DNA of 64,000 nt from an uncultured Granulosicoccus sp. (GCA_947495035.1 CANLXI010000034.1:1-64000), one strand, 5' to 3'. Shown: positions 1 to 9,451, counted from the first letter of the stretch. The notes: generated by a model not told the origin, from the sequence alone. Program-made: numbers and translations.

Positions 1-80
1 CGGTCGGTCGGTCGGTCGGTCGGTCGGTCGGTCGGTCGGTCGGTCGGTCGGTCGGTCGGTCGGTCGGTCGGTCGGTCGGT
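1..80. repeat. CGGT tetranucleotide microsatellite
   Basis: Twenty perfect tandem copies of CGGT run from the first base of the window, so the left end of the array is cut off. It changes abruptly at 81 into a different repeat family. It lies about 550 bases before the first gene and overlaps no supported coding region. Confidence 0.97.
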
Positions 81-180
81 CAGCCAGTCAGCTCAGCCAG
101 TCAGCTCAGCCAGTCAGCTCAGCCAGTCAGCTCAGCCAGTCAGCTCAGCTCAGCTCAGCTCAGCTCAGCTCAGCTCAGCC
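81..180. repeat. Compound tandem repeat: 13-mer x5, then 5-mer x6
   Basis: Five perfect copies of CAGCCAGTCAGCT (81-145) are followed by six copies of CAGCT (146-175), which is the last five bases of the 13-mer, and a partial unit. The nested unit structure suggests stepwise slippage from a CAGC/CAGT core. There are no spacers, so this is not a CRISPR array. Confidence 0.95.
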
Positions 181-567
181 AACACAGTCCGTTCACGGGG
201 GATATGCCAGCGCAGAATGGCAGCCGACCGTTGCAAGCCTTCAGTGCGCGCGGAATCGCAACCTGCGAGATCTGCCCACGGAATTTCGGCCTGATGAGGG
301 ACAATTGAAGACGGCAAGTGATCTTTGCCGAGGATTCATCAAACTTGTTGGGTAGTTGCGCATGCCCCAACAAGAGGCGTGAGTCGATTCACGTCTGAAT
401 CGGATCTTTGCTGGTGGGGCAGTCGAGCAGTTGTCCAGTGCTGTTTTCCCGTCGATTTTTCGATGCATGTCGTTTGTCATCGTATGGCCTGTTGTCGTCA
501 GTCAATGGCCTGTGTCAGAGCCTGTTGCCCCATGAAGGTGCGACTCCGTTTTCCGTTTGAAACGTCA
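181..567. other. Intergenic region, no gene recognised
   Basis: Between the microsatellites and the TRAP operon promoter I see only short overlapping reading frames with no recognisable protein. No RNA gene was recognised. Confidence 0.6.
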
Positions 568-597
568 TTGACAGTATTGAAACCCCTGTGCAGTAAT
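568..597 (+). promoter_or_regulatory. Candidate sigma-70 promoter of the TRAP operon
   Basis: A perfect TTGACA lies at 568-573. With an 18-base spacer it is followed by AGTAAT at 592-597, which matches four of six bases of the -10 consensus. Transcription would start near 604, about 30 bases before the ATG of dctQ. Found by eye, with no experimental support. Confidence 0.4.
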
Positions 598-632
598 GTT
601 CGCCGACTAACGCAAGCTTGGATACTCAACAG

Positions 633-1178
633 ATGCAGGAGATTGGTGTAAAAGCCGGAAAGCTCAGCCGGCGAATCAATCACTGGATAGAAGCTTTTTG
701 CGTGTTTCTTCTGGTCGTTCTGGTTCTGGATGTGTGGCTGGGCATTCTGGTTCGTTACGCCATTCCGTTGCCACTGACCTTTACCGAGGAATTGGCTCGC
801 TACCTGATGATCTGGATGGCGCTATTGGCAGTGTCCAGCGGTATTGTCTATCGTGAGCATATTGGTGTGGAGTACGTTTTCAAGCATTTTCCGGACGGTA
901 TGCGGCGATGGGTGGCATTGGCCTTCGACCTGATCTCCTTTGCATTCTTCTTTCTACTACTGTGGTATGGCATCGATTTTGTCGAACGCGGATTCAAACG
1001 GGTGACGATGATCTTCGGCATGCCGAAGGGCTATCCCTTCATTGGTGTGCCATTGGCGGCGGCCGTAGCCTGTCTGCAGCTCGTTCTCGTGGGTTTGCGG
1101 GATTTCTGTGCTCCCGAACCACCAGACAGTACCGGTGCGGACAGGCCGCCCTCCGGCTCGTTCGTGGAGGAGCGTTGA
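633..1178 (+). CDS. dctQ: TRAP transporter small permease (DctQ family)
   Basis: This is the four-helix small membrane subunit of a tripartite ATP-independent periplasmic (TRAP) transporter, which pairs with DctM to import organic anions on a sodium gradient. The 181-residue product has hydrophobic segments near residues 18-42, 55-75, 92-115 and 135-155, and the family-typical stretch LTFTEELARYLMIW with its conserved Glu and Arg. The ATG at 633 is preferred over an in-frame TTG at 618, although neither has a strong ribosome binding site. The stop at 1178 is one base from the ATG of dctM, so the two are translationally coupled. The substrate cannot be read from this subunit, but the downstream lyase and carbamoylase point to an amino-acid-like solute. 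Confidence 0.9.
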   Translation: MQEIGVKAGKLSRRINHWIEAFCVFLLVVLVLDVWLGILVRYAIPLPLTFTEELARYLMIWMALLAVSSGIVYREHIGVEYVFKHFPDGMRRWVALAFDLISFAFFFLLLWYGIDFVERGFKRVTMIFGMPKGYPFIGVPLAAAVACLQLVLVGLRDFCAPEPPDSTGADRPPSGSFVEER

Positions 1179-1179
1179 C

Positions 1180-2457
1180 ATGACTCTGGTGGCAATCCTG
1201 TTTTTCGGCCTGATGGTCATCGGGCTACCGGTGGGCGTCGTGATCGGCGTTGCCGGAATGGGGGGCATTCTGCAAATGGGCCCCAGGTTCATGACGATGG
1301 CGCCTGACCGGGTATTCGCCGGATTGGATCTGTTTCCGTTTCTGGCCATGCCCTTTTTCATTCTGGCCGGTGAAATCATGAATCGTTCGGGTATCACCAT
1401 GGGACTGGTACGTCTGGCGGACGCGCTGGTAGGCTGGTTACGTGGCGGCATGGCGCATTCGAACATGGTGGCGTCCGTGCTGTTCGCCGGAATCACCGGC
1501 TCGGCGACCGCTGATGCCGCAGCGTTCGGCAATACACTGGTACCGGCAATGGTGAAAGGCGGCTACAGTCGGCCGTTTGCCTGCGCAGTAACGGCCGCCG
1601 GGTCCATCATCGGTCCTACCATTCCGCCGTCGACCCTCGCGATCATCTATGGCTCCATCATGGGCGTGTCGATTGCCGGCTTGTTTGCCGCCGGTATTCT
1701 GCCGGGATTGTTGATCTGCATCATCTGCATGATCGTGATTGCCTTGCTGGCCAGACGTATGGACTTGCCCAAGGGGCAGGAGCGACCCAGCTTCAGAATC
1801 GTGTTGCGTGCGCTGCGAGAAGGCATTCTGGCCATCATCCTTCCTGTGTTCATTCTTGGCTCCATACTGGGAGGTTTCGCGACACCAACGGAAGCCGCAG
1901 CCATCGCAGTCGCCTACTCACTTCTTGTGGGCGGCGTGGTGTATCGCGCGCTCAGCTGGAGGGATCTGTACGAGATCGGTGTCCGAACCACACGAATAAC
2001 CGGGGTGATATTTCTCATCATTGCCTCTGCCACCATCCTTGGCTGGTGGATGGCCTTCAATCAGGTTCCACAAGCCGTGGCCGAGAGTCTGCTGTCCGTC
2101 TCTTCGAACCCGGATGTCATCATCGGTCTCATTCTGCTGCTGCTTCTCGTGATCGGCCTGGTCATGGATATCAATGCAACTCTGATCATTCTGGCTCCTG
2201 TGCTGGCTCCGTTGACATTGAAGCTGGGAATGGACCCGGTACATGCGGGCATCATGATCATTCTGGCTCTGAATATTTCGCTGATGACGCCGCCTGTCGG
2301 AGCGTGTCTGTTCGTGCTGGCCTCGGTGACCGGCGAAAAGGTGGAGAAGATATCCGCGGCACTCATGCCATTCATTCTGGCGGAAGTGTGCATTCTCATT
2401 CTGGTGGCCTATTGGGCTGATCTGACGTTGTTCATCCCGAGATTGCTCGGGTTGTAG
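1180..2457 (+). CDS. dctM: TRAP transporter large permease (DctM family)
   Basis: This is the large transport subunit of the TRAP transporter and forms the elevator-type permeation path in the inner membrane. The product is 425 residues, the usual family length, with about a dozen hydrophobic segments. The family motif GGFATPTEAAA lies near residues 230-241, and an early MPFFILAGEIMNRSG segment is also typical. The frame stays open upstream to 1108, but the ATG at 1180 is chosen because it follows a GGAGG ribosome binding site and sits right after the dctQ stop. It is the middle gene of dctQ-dctM-dctP. Confidence 0.95.
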   Translation: MTLVAILFFGLMVIGLPVGVVIGVAGMGGILQMGPRFMTMAPDRVFAGLDLFPFLAMPFFILAGEIMNRSGITMGLVRLADALVGWLRGGMAHSNMVASVLFAGITGSATADAAAFGNTLVPAMVKGGYSRPFACAVTAAGSIIGPTIPPSTLAIIYGSIMGVSIAGLFAAGILPGLLICIICMIVIALLARRMDLPKGQERPSFRIVLRALREGILAIILPVFILGSILGGFATPTEAAAIAVAYSLLVGGVVYRALSWRDLYEIGVRTTRITGVIFLIIASATILGWWMAFNQVPQAVAESLLSVSSNPDVIIGLILLLLLVIGLVMDINATLIILAPVLAPLTLKLGMDPVHAGIMIILALNISLMTPPVGACLFVLASVTGEKVEKISAALMPFILAEVCILILVAYWADLTLFIPRLLGL

Positions 2458-2512
2458 TATCCGGATTGTTGTGGAAATTCAAATGAAAGCAGAAATGAAC
2501 AGGAGTTTTGGC

Positions 2513-3562
2513 ATGAATCATTGCAAGAAGCTGGGCGTCAGCCTGGTGGCGGCAGCATCGCTGTTGGCTCTGGGAACACCGGTCATGGCCGCTGATGTGA
2601 CGTTGCGCCTCGCTCACCTGAATCCGGAGGATCCCTTCCAGAGTCACTCGGGTGCGATGACAGCCGTCTTCAAATCGCTGGTGGAGAGTGCGTCCAATGG
2701 TGATATTGAAGTTCAGTTGTTTGCCAATGGGCAGCTGGGTAAGGACAATGAGGTCATCGATCAGGTCAGTGCCGGTATCGTCGAGTCGACGATTTCGTCT
2801 TCTGGCGGTGTCGCACAGAGTTATCCACCGGTAGGCGTGTTCGACATTCCCTTTGCCTTTCCCAATATCGGTGTCGCTTCTCGCGTCATTACAAAGGATT
2901 CCAGTTTTGGAAAGAAGTTCGTGGCAGACATGGAATCAAGCACTGGCATGAAGGTCATGGGACTGCTCGACTCGGGTGGCTTCTTTGCCATTACCAATTC
3001 CAGCAAGCCCATTACCTCTGTCGATGACATGGACGGATTGCGCATTCGTACCATGACGCTGCCAACGCACGAAGCCATCATTTCATCGCTGGGTGGCAAG
3101 CCCACCCCCTTGCCCTGGGCCGAGGTCTATACCGCCTTGCAAACGGGTGTGGCCGATGGTCAGATGAATCCGATACCCATCATCGCCTTTGCCAAATTCG
3201 ATGAAGTGCAAGAGTACCTGTCTGTTACCAATCACATCATCACGCCCTATGTGTGGCTCATGAATCAGGAGTTCTACGACGGACTGAGTGATGAACACAA
3301 GACCATCGTCAACTGGGCATCCGAGGTGGCGACCGAAGCAGGCCGCTCGATGTCTCGCGTCATCGAGGCGTCGGAAACGGGTTTGCCGGCATTGTCGGAG
3401 AAAATGAAGGTCAATGTGGTTTCGCCGGCTGAAATGGCCCGCTTCGCCGAGCAGGCACAGCCGGCAGTAAGGGAGTTGATCGCGAAGAGCTACGGCCAGG
3501 CTGGCACTGACATGCTGGAAGCCTTGTTGTCATCGATTGAAGAGGAAAAGGCCCGCTTCTGA
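2513..3562 (+). CDS. dctP: TRAP transporter substrate-binding protein (DctP family)
   Basis: This periplasmic receptor captures the substrate and delivers it to the DctQM permease. The ATG at 2513 follows an AGGAG site at 2501-2505 and is preferred over in-frame starts at 2471 and 2483. From it the protein opens with a clean Sec signal peptide (MNHCKKLGVSL..., cleavage after VMA at about residue 26). The mature part carries the DctP hallmarks: the GLRIRTM segment, whose arginine normally binds the ligand carboxylate, followed by EVYTALQTGVADGQ. Length is 349 residues, normal for the family. Its gene follows dctM by 55 bases. The ligand is unknown, but a carboxylated amino acid derivative is likely. 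Confidence 0.93.
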   Translation: MNHCKKLGVSLVAAASLLALGTPVMAADVTLRLAHLNPEDPFQSHSGAMTAVFKSLVESASNGDIEVQLFANGQLGKDNEVIDQVSAGIVESTISSSGGVAQSYPPVGVFDIPFAFPNIGVASRVITKDSSFGKKFVADMESSTGMKVMGLLDSGGFFAITNSSKPITSVDDMDGLRIRTMTLPTHEAIISSLGGKPTPLPWAEVYTALQTGVADGQMNPIPIIAFAKFDEVQEYLSVTNHIITPYVWLMNQEFYDGLSDEHKTIVNWASEVATEAGRSMSRVIEASETGLPALSEKMKVNVVSPAEMARFAEQAQPAVRELIAKSYGQAGTDMLEALLSSIEEEKARF

Positions 3563-3664
3563 ACGCATTCAAGTTGGCTTCGGCGCATGGTATTCCGGTC
3601 TTGCCGTATCCAGGATGCTGGTCGTGAATACGGTATCTGGCAAGAACGCGGTATATTGACTGTC

Positions 3665-4915
3665 ATGACGACATCATCGAACGCTTTTCAGGTGCCGCAA
3701 GGCGAGTCATTCGAGCTTCTGCGAAACCGGCTGGCAGATTCTGCTGCCAGCTGGTCTGCAGAGCAGGATGCGGTCCTCAGTGATGCGGGTCTGTCGCAGG
3801 CCCGAACGGCCATCTCATCCTGGCCGGGTTATTCAAGTACGCCGTTACTGAGTTTGCCGGCGCTCGCGAATCTACTCGGCGTTGGCAATCTGCACTACAA
3901 GGATGAGTCCTCGCGTTTCGGCCTGGGCAGCTTCAAGGCCCTGGGTGGGGCCTATGCTGTCGGACGTCTGCTGCAACGTTGCATCGCCGCAGAGACAGGC
4001 GGTGCCGAGCCGGACATGCAGGCCATTCTGAACGGTGAGCATGTGAATATCGTCAGCCGCATGACTGTCTGTTGTGCTACCGATGGTAATCATGGTCGGT
4101 CCGTGGCCTGGGGAGCCGAGCGCTTCGGTTGTACTTGTGTCATTTTCATTCATGCAACCGTGAGCGAGGCTCGACGTCAGGCCATCGAGCGCTATGGCGC
4201 CAGGGTGATACGGACTGAGGGCAATTATGACGACAGCGTGCGTGCGGCTCAGCAAGCTGCCAGCGATAATGACTGGTTTGTCGTTTCGGATACCTCCTAC
4301 CCCGGTTATGTGGATATCCCCAGGGATGTCATGCAAGGTTACGAACTGATGGCTGCCGAGGCCGATGAGCAGCTGGCATCCAGACCGACGCATGTGTTCA
4401 TCCAGACAGGTGTCGGTGGCGTGGCAGCGGCCGTGGCGGCTTATTTCACGCGGCGTTATGGCAAGGATCGTCCGCAGATCATTCTGGCGGATCCGGACCA
4501 ATCCGCCTGTTGGCTGGCGACACTGCGAGCGGGCGAGCCGACCGCTGTCGTTGGCGATCTGGATACCGTCATGGCGGGCCTGGCCTGTGGTGAAGTGTCC
4601 TTGCTGGCCTGGACCATCCTGCGCCAACACGCGGATGCCGTTGTTGCCATTCCCGATAGCGGGGTGGCACCGATGATGCGACAGATGGCTTTTCCTCTCG
4701 ATGGAGACCCTGCTGCCGTGGCCGGCGAATCGGCCGTGGCCGGCATGCTGGCTCTGGCACTGGTCGCCCAGGTGGCCGAAACCCGTGAAGCCTTGCACCT
4801 GAGCAGCGAATCATCGGTACTGGTGTTCGGTACCGAAGGTGATACGGATCCCGAGCTGTATCAAGCGCTCGTCGGAAAATCCGGTGACGAAGTGCGGCAG
4901 CAGGCGACGTGCTGA
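3665..4915 (+). CDS. dpaL: Diaminopropionate ammonia-lyase (DpaL/YgeX family)
   Basis: This is a PLP enzyme of fold type II that splits 2,3-diaminopropionate to pyruvate and two ammonia. The signature KDESSRFGLGSFKALGGAY carries the Schiff-base lysine (K91). The motifs TDGNHGRSVAWGAERFG and QTGVGGVAAAV also match YgeX-type enzymes rather than plain threonine dehydratases. The chosen ATG gives 416 residues, close to the family's roughly 400. The open frame begins at 3587, but those extra 26 residues do not resemble the family. It lies about 100 bases after dctP and 21 bases before a carbamoylase gene, so it is probably in the same operon. A related PLP lyase acting on another beta-substituted alanine is the main alternative. 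Confidence 0.85.
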   Translation: MTTSSNAFQVPQGESFELLRNRLADSAASWSAEQDAVLSDAGLSQARTAISSWPGYSSTPLLSLPALANLLGVGNLHYKDESSRFGLGSFKALGGAYAVGRLLQRCIAAETGGAEPDMQAILNGEHVNIVSRMTVCCATDGNHGRSVAWGAERFGCTCVIFIHATVSEARRQAIERYGARVIRTEGNYDDSVRAAQQAASDNDWFVVSDTSYPGYVDIPRDVMQGYELMAAEADEQLASRPTHVFIQTGVGGVAAAVAAYFTRRYGKDRPQIILADPDQSACWLATLRAGEPTAVVGDLDTVMAGLACGEVSLLAWTILRQHADAVVAIPDSGVAPMMRQMAFPLDGDPAAVAGESAVAGMLALALVAQVAETREALHLSSESSVLVFGTEGDTDPELYQALVGKSGDEVRQQATC

Positions 4916-4936
4916 GAACATGGCATTGAGACCCCG

Positions 4937-5866
4937 ATGACACGACAGTACTTGCTGGCAGCGGCGCAGTTGGGGCCCGTGAGTCGCACTGAGCCGCGCG
5001 AGTCTGTGGTGCAGCGCATGATCGACCTGATGCACGAGGCGCACCGCCGAGGGGCGAGCGTCATCGTCTATCCTGAGTTGGCTCTGACGACATTCTTTCC
5101 TCGCTGGTACCTTGAAGACGAACAGGAACTGGACAGCTTTTACGAAACTGACATGCCCGGGCCACTGACTCAGCCGCTGTTCGATGCTGCACGTCAATCG
5201 GGTATGGGCTTCTATCTGGGCTATGCCGAATTGTCTCTTGATGACAGCGGCCGCAAGCGTCGCTTCAATACATCCATTCTGGTCTCTCCAGAGGGCGAGA
5301 TTGTCGGGAAATACCGCAAGATACATCTCCCGGGTCACGCGGAAAACGAGCCCTGGCGTCCGTTTCAGCATCTCGAGAAACGCTATTTCGAAAACGGTAA
5401 TCTGGGCTTTCCGGTATTCGAGACATTCGGAGGCGTCATGGGCATGTGCCTGTGCAATGACCGACGATGGCCGGAGACCTTCCGTGTTCTGGCGCTTCGC
5501 GGCGCGGAGATGGTCATGTTGGGTTACAACACACCTGTACACTATCCTTTGGCACCCGAACACGATCACCTGCAGGATTTTCACAACCATCTGTGCATGC
5601 AGGCCGGTGCCTATCAGAACGGCTGCTGGGTGATTGGTGTCGCCAAGGCTGGATGCGAGGAGGGTTGTGATCTCATCGGAGGTACTTGCATCATTGCGCC
5701 TACAGGCGAGATCATCGCCCGGGCACAGGGCTTTGGTGATGAGCTGGTCATTGCCGAAATCGATCTTGATCGCTGCGCCGAGATTCGTCGGAACATTTTC
5801 AATTTTGCACTGCACCGTGAACCGGAGAACTACCAGCCCATTTGCGAGCCGAAAACCGCGAGTTGA
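4937..5866 (+). CDS. N-carbamoyl-D-amino-acid amidohydrolase (nitrilase superfamily)
   Basis: This cytoplasmic hydrolase would cleave N-carbamoyl (alpha-ureido) amino acids to the amino acid, CO2 and ammonia. The sequence closely follows the Agrobacterium D-carbamoylase along its length, from the N-terminal MTRQ to the C-terminal NIFNF.LHR.P segment. The nitrilase triad is intact: E47 (YPELALTTFF), K128 (KYRKIHLPG) and C173 (MCLCNDRRWPE). Length is 309 residues, against about 304 for the family. It sits 21 bases after dpaL, so carbamoyl removal and diamino acid cleavage may be consecutive steps. Substrate stereochemistry is inferred from family resemblance only. Confidence 0.88.
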   Translation: MTRQYLLAAAQLGPVSRTEPRESVVQRMIDLMHEAHRRGASVIVYPELALTTFFPRWYLEDEQELDSFYETDMPGPLTQPLFDAARQSGMGFYLGYAELSLDDSGRKRRFNTSILVSPEGEIVGKYRKIHLPGHAENEPWRPFQHLEKRYFENGNLGFPVFETFGGVMGMCLCNDRRWPETFRVLALRGAEMVMLGYNTPVHYPLAPEHDHLQDFHNHLCMQAGAYQNGCWVIGVAKAGCEEGCDLIGGTCIIAPTGEIIARAQGFGDELVIAEIDLDRCAEIRRNIFNFALHREPENYQPICEPKTAS

Positions 5867-5961
5867 TCGGCTCCGGGAAGATAGCGGCGCTCCTGTTGGA
5901 ACACAAAATGCCTGTCGAGTACACTCCGGTATGATGACGCTTTCGCGAACGGCAGGCACCC

Positions 5962-8900
5962 ATGCACTATTCAGGCAGCGCTCTGGTTTACGCTCCAACC
6001 GACCTTTCTCGCTGGCTCAGTAGTCCCTATGCCTCCTGGATGGCACGCTATGCGGCTGAATGTCCCGAGCAGGCACCTGCCAGTGATGAAGCCGATGACA
6101 TGCTTGACCTGCTGGCGCAGCGTGGTCTGGCGCATGAAGAGGCGCTCGAGCGGGAGTTTGCCGATAGCGGTCTGACCGTGGTCAATGTGATGGAGCGCGT
6201 GCAGGCTCGGAAGCCTGCCACAGCGGAAGAGGCCCGCGAGGCGGCCCTGGCATTGACTCGTGAATTGCTGATCGAGGGAGTGGACGTTGTTGCCCAGGCC
6301 ATGCTTGAACGAGGCGCCTTTCGCGGTTATGCCGATTTTCTCGTCAAGGTGGAGGGCTGCAGCGAGCTGGGAGACTTTCATTATGAGGTCTGGGACACCA
6401 AGCTGGCTCGCCGTGTCAGGCCGGGCATGGTGCTGCAGCTGTGTTGTTATGCGGATATGCTGGATGCGATACAGGGCCATCGGGCCGAGCATCTGGTGGT
6501 GGCGCTGGGGAATGGAGTAAAGGAGAGAATTCCCCTGATCGACTGCTTTGACTACTACAAGGCAGTGAAACGCACATTCCAGGCTGAGCAGGACGCCTGG
6601 CGTGTTGATGCGGAACCGGACCCTGCGCGTTACAACGATCATGGCAACTGGTCCACCTACGCGGCAGACAAGCTGGAACAGTGTGATCACTTGAGTCGCG
6701 TGGCCCGCATCAGTCGGCGCCAGATCGAGCGCCTGGAATCGGTGGGTATCAGGACCATGAGTGCGCTGGCGGACAGTGCCGAGCGATACGTTCCCGGTAT
6801 CGAGGCATCCAGCATGGCCTGGCTGGTGCAGCAGGCAGGCTTGCAGCGCGACAGTCGGGACAGCGAGGTGCCGGAATATCGTCTACTGGAGTCTCTGCCG
6901 GATTCTTCCACCGGTCTGAATGCCTTGCCGGCCGCTTCGCCGCTGGATGTATTCTTCGATATCGAAGGCTTCCCCCTGGAGGGGGACGGGCTTGAGTATC
7001 TGTGGGGCTGTGCCTGTCAGGACGACTCTGGAGGCGTGGAATTCCGGGACTGGTGGGCCCATGATACGCGAGCGGAGCGATTGGCCTTTGAAGGATTCAT
7101 CGACTGGGTTCATCAGCGCTGGCTTGAAGACCCCTGCATGCACATCTATCACTATGCGCCATACGAGATCACGGCTTGCAAGCGATTGATGGGGACCCAT
7201 GGCACCCGTGAAAGCGAACTGGATGACTTGTTGCGGAACGAGGTGTTCGTCGATCTGTATGACATCGTCACGCATGGTCTGCAAGTGGGTGAGCCACGTT
7301 ATTCCATCAAGAATGTGGAAAGACTGTACAGACCGGGACGTGCGACAGACGTTGCATCGGGCGGCGATTCGGTTGTGGTCTACGATCTGTGGCGTGATGC
7401 GTTTTCTCGGGGTGAGGAGAGTGCAGACTGGCGCGAGTCCGACGTGCTCGCCGGGATTCGCAGCTACAATCGCGACGATTGTGAGTCGACACTGGAACTC
7501 TGTCAGTGGTTACGCCGGCATCAGCAGACGCCGGTGGAAACGCAAGTCAGTGAGCCACCCATCGAACCGGAATTGTCCGACGTCGTCCAGGCTCGTGTGG
7601 AGCTGCGGGATCGACTGCTGATGCAGGCCAGTGACGAGACGATGGATGCAGCCAGCCGCAGCGTGTTGGAGACACTGGCCGGGGTGCTGGAGTTCCACCG
7701 CCGGGAAGAGAAGAACGCCTGGTGGCGCTTCTTCGATCGAATGGACCCTGCCAACACCTCGCTGGCAGATGATCTGGCCTGTCTGGCTGATTGCCGCCGC
7801 ACGCCGCGTGAACCCTTAAAACCGACCCCCAGGGCGCGTAATCTGGCGTATGAATTCAGCTTCGACCCGAACCAGGAGAGCAGAGGGATCTCGGGTGAGG
7901 TCACGCTCAAGGGAGGGGAGTTGATTGATGATCGACATCCCACTGGCAAGGTGCTGCTGGAATACAGCGATCTGGAGAGCGGACGAATTGTCGTGCAATG
8001 CAAGCATGAACCCGTTGACATGGTCTCCCTGGTACCGAACGAGATAGTCCGTGCCGATCCGATCCCCGCCGCCATCGATGCCGTGGTCGGTTCCCTGGAG
8101 TCCGGTTTGGCAGAACGCTCGGCCTTGCAGGATTTTCTCGAACGTCGCAGGCCTCGTATACAGAACCATGATGGCGGACCGATTGTGCGCTCCGAGCAAA
8201 CCCGCCTGGACGATACGGTCGATGCCGTACGCAGGCTTGAGCAGAGTTGTCTGGTGATTCAGGGGCCGCCGGGTGCCGGCAAGTCCTATACTGGCGCGCG
8301 GGTGATCGGTGCATTGCTGGCGCAAGGCAAGCGAGTGGGCATATCCAGCAACAGCCACTCGGCCATCAACAACCTGCTCATCGGAACCGCTCGCTACTGT
8401 CGCGAGGCGGGCATAGCCGCGAAGTTCGTCTGCACGAGGCATACGTCCGACGAGCTGGACGAGCTGGATATTGCCGTCAGCAGCAATGCCAGACTCGCCA
8501 GTGAGTTGAGCGATGCCTGTGTCATCGGAACCACGGCCTGGGGTTTTGCGCGAGATGACATGGCCGATTCACTGGACGTGCTGGTCATCGATGAGGCAGG
8601 ACAGGTGGCTGTGGCGAACCTTGTCGGCATGAGTCGTTCAGCGCGGAATCTGGTGCTGATGGGCGATCAGAGACAGCTGGGCCAGCCAACGCAGGGCAGC
8701 CATCCGGCCGAGAGTGGCCTGTCCGTGCTGGACTACCGTCTGGGTGATACCGCTGCCGTCGCGCCGGAGCATGGCGTGTTTCTGGGTACGACTTACCGCA
8801 TGCACCCGGCGGTCAATGCGCTGGTCAGTCGATACGTGTACGCCGGTCAACTGGTCAATGCCGAGCTGACGGCACGTCGTACCCTGGGTCTGAAGGGTGA

Positions 8901-9390
8901 TGGCTGTGTGCTGGATCAGGAAGCCGGCATTGTCTACCTGCCGGTAATGCATGAAGGCAACGCTCAGGATAGTGCCGAAGAGGTGGACGTGATCATCATG
9001 GCCGTGAAGTCGCTGGTGGGCAGGCCGCTGCGATGCGATGATGGCAGTGAACGCATACTGAGCCTGGCAGACATGCTGTTCGTGGCGCCCTATAACGCAC
9101 AGGTGACACGCTTGCAACAGGCATTGGGTGATCGTGCCAGAGTCGGCAGCGTCGATCGCTTTCAGGGACAGGAGGCACCGGTGGTCTTTCTGAGTCTGTG
9201 CTCCAGTGACGCTGCAGCGTCTCCGCGAGGCCCGAGCTTCCTGTTCGATCGCAACCGGCTCAATGTCGCTGTCTCGAGAGCCGAGACGTTGTGTGTGGTG
9301 GTAGGGCATCCACGTCTGGCAGTGACCCCGGTGGGCAATCTGGCAGACTTGAAGCGAGTGAATTTCGTGGCGGCCCTGATGAACTCCTGA
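5962..9390 (+). CDS. TM0106-type RecB-like nuclease fused to DnaQ-like domain and SF1 helicase
   Basis: A 1,142-residue nucleic-acid enzyme with three recognisable parts. Residues about 1-200 look like the TM0106 RecB-type PD-(D/E)xK nuclease, with candidate catalytic residues D125 (GYADF) and D145-T-K147 (EVWDTKLAR). Residues about 328-510 look like an RNase H-fold exonuclease (FFDIEG, with the DxE pair at 333-335, closing with YNRDDCEST). From about 740 onwards is a DNA2/UPF1-type superfamily 1 helicase, with Walker A GPPGAGKS near 768-775, Walker B VIDEAGQ near 875 and a late QGQEAPVV.LS ... NRLNVAVSRA motif. All key residues seem present. The gene stands alone between the carbamoylase and the Lrp region. 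A DNA repair or phage-defence role is possible, but the substrate is unknown. Confidence 0.85.
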   Translation: MHYSGSALVYAPTDLSRWLSSPYASWMARYAAECPEQAPASDEADDMLDLLAQRGLAHEEALEREFADSGLTVVNVMERVQARKPATAEEAREAALALTRELLIEGVDVVAQAMLERGAFRGYADFLVKVEGCSELGDFHYEVWDTKLARRVRPGMVLQLCCYADMLDAIQGHRAEHLVVALGNGVKERIPLIDCFDYYKAVKRTFQAEQDAWRVDAEPDPARYNDHGNWSTYAADKLEQCDHLSRVARISRRQIERLESVGIRTMSALADSAERYVPGIEASSMAWLVQQAGLQRDSRDSEVPEYRLLESLPDSSTGLNALPAASPLDVFFDIEGFPLEGDGLEYLWGCACQDDSGGVEFRDWWAHDTRAERLAFEGFIDWVHQRWLEDPCMHIYHYAPYEITACKRLMGTHGTRESELDDLLRNEVFVDLYDIVTHGLQVGEPRYSIKNVERLYRPGRATDVASGGDSVVVYDLWRDAFSRGEESADWRESDVLAGIRSYNRDDCESTLELCQWLRRHQQTPVETQVSEPPIEPELSDVVQARVELRDRLLMQASDETMDAASRSVLETLAGVLEFHRREEKNAWWRFFDRMDPANTSLADDLACLADCRRTPREPLKPTPRARNLAYEFSFDPNQESRGISGEVTLKGGELIDDRHPTGKVLLEYSDLESGRIVVQCKHEPVDMVSLVPNEIVRADPIPAAIDAVVGSLESGLAERSALQDFLERRRPRIQNHDGGPIVRSEQTRLDDTVDAVRRLEQSCLVIQGPPGAGKSYTGARVIGALLAQGKRVGISSNSHSAINNLLIGTARYCREAGIAAKFVCTRHTSDELDELDIAVSSNARLASELSDACVIGTTAWGFARDDMADSLDVLVIDEAGQVAVANLVGMSRSARNLVLMGDQRQLGQPTQGSHPAESGLSVLDYRLGDTAAVAPEHGVFLGTTYRMHPAVNALVSRYVYAGQLVNAELTARRTLGLKGDGCVLDQEAGIVYLPVMHEGNAQDSAEEVDVIIMAVKSLVGRPLRCDDGSERILSLADMLFVAPYNAQVTRLQQALGDRARVGSVDRFQGQEAPVVFLSLCSSDAAASPRGPSFLFDRNRLNVAVSRAETLCVVVGHPRLAVTPVGNLADLKRVNFVAALMNS

Positions 9391-9451
9391 GGGGGCGGAG
9401 ATCGCCGCCTGGCGTACGCTGTCGTGCACGGCTGGCGCCGCACAGTTCCTG

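Noticed and set aside
81..180. CRISPR-like interpretation of the compound repeat at the window start
   Set aside because: Units are directly contiguous with no unique spacers and are far shorter than CRISPR repeats.
3872..5998. Long minus-strand frames (308 and 395 codons) opposite the lyase and carbamoylase genes
   Set aside because: Both lie opposite well-conserved enzymes with intact catalytic residues and their products match nothing.
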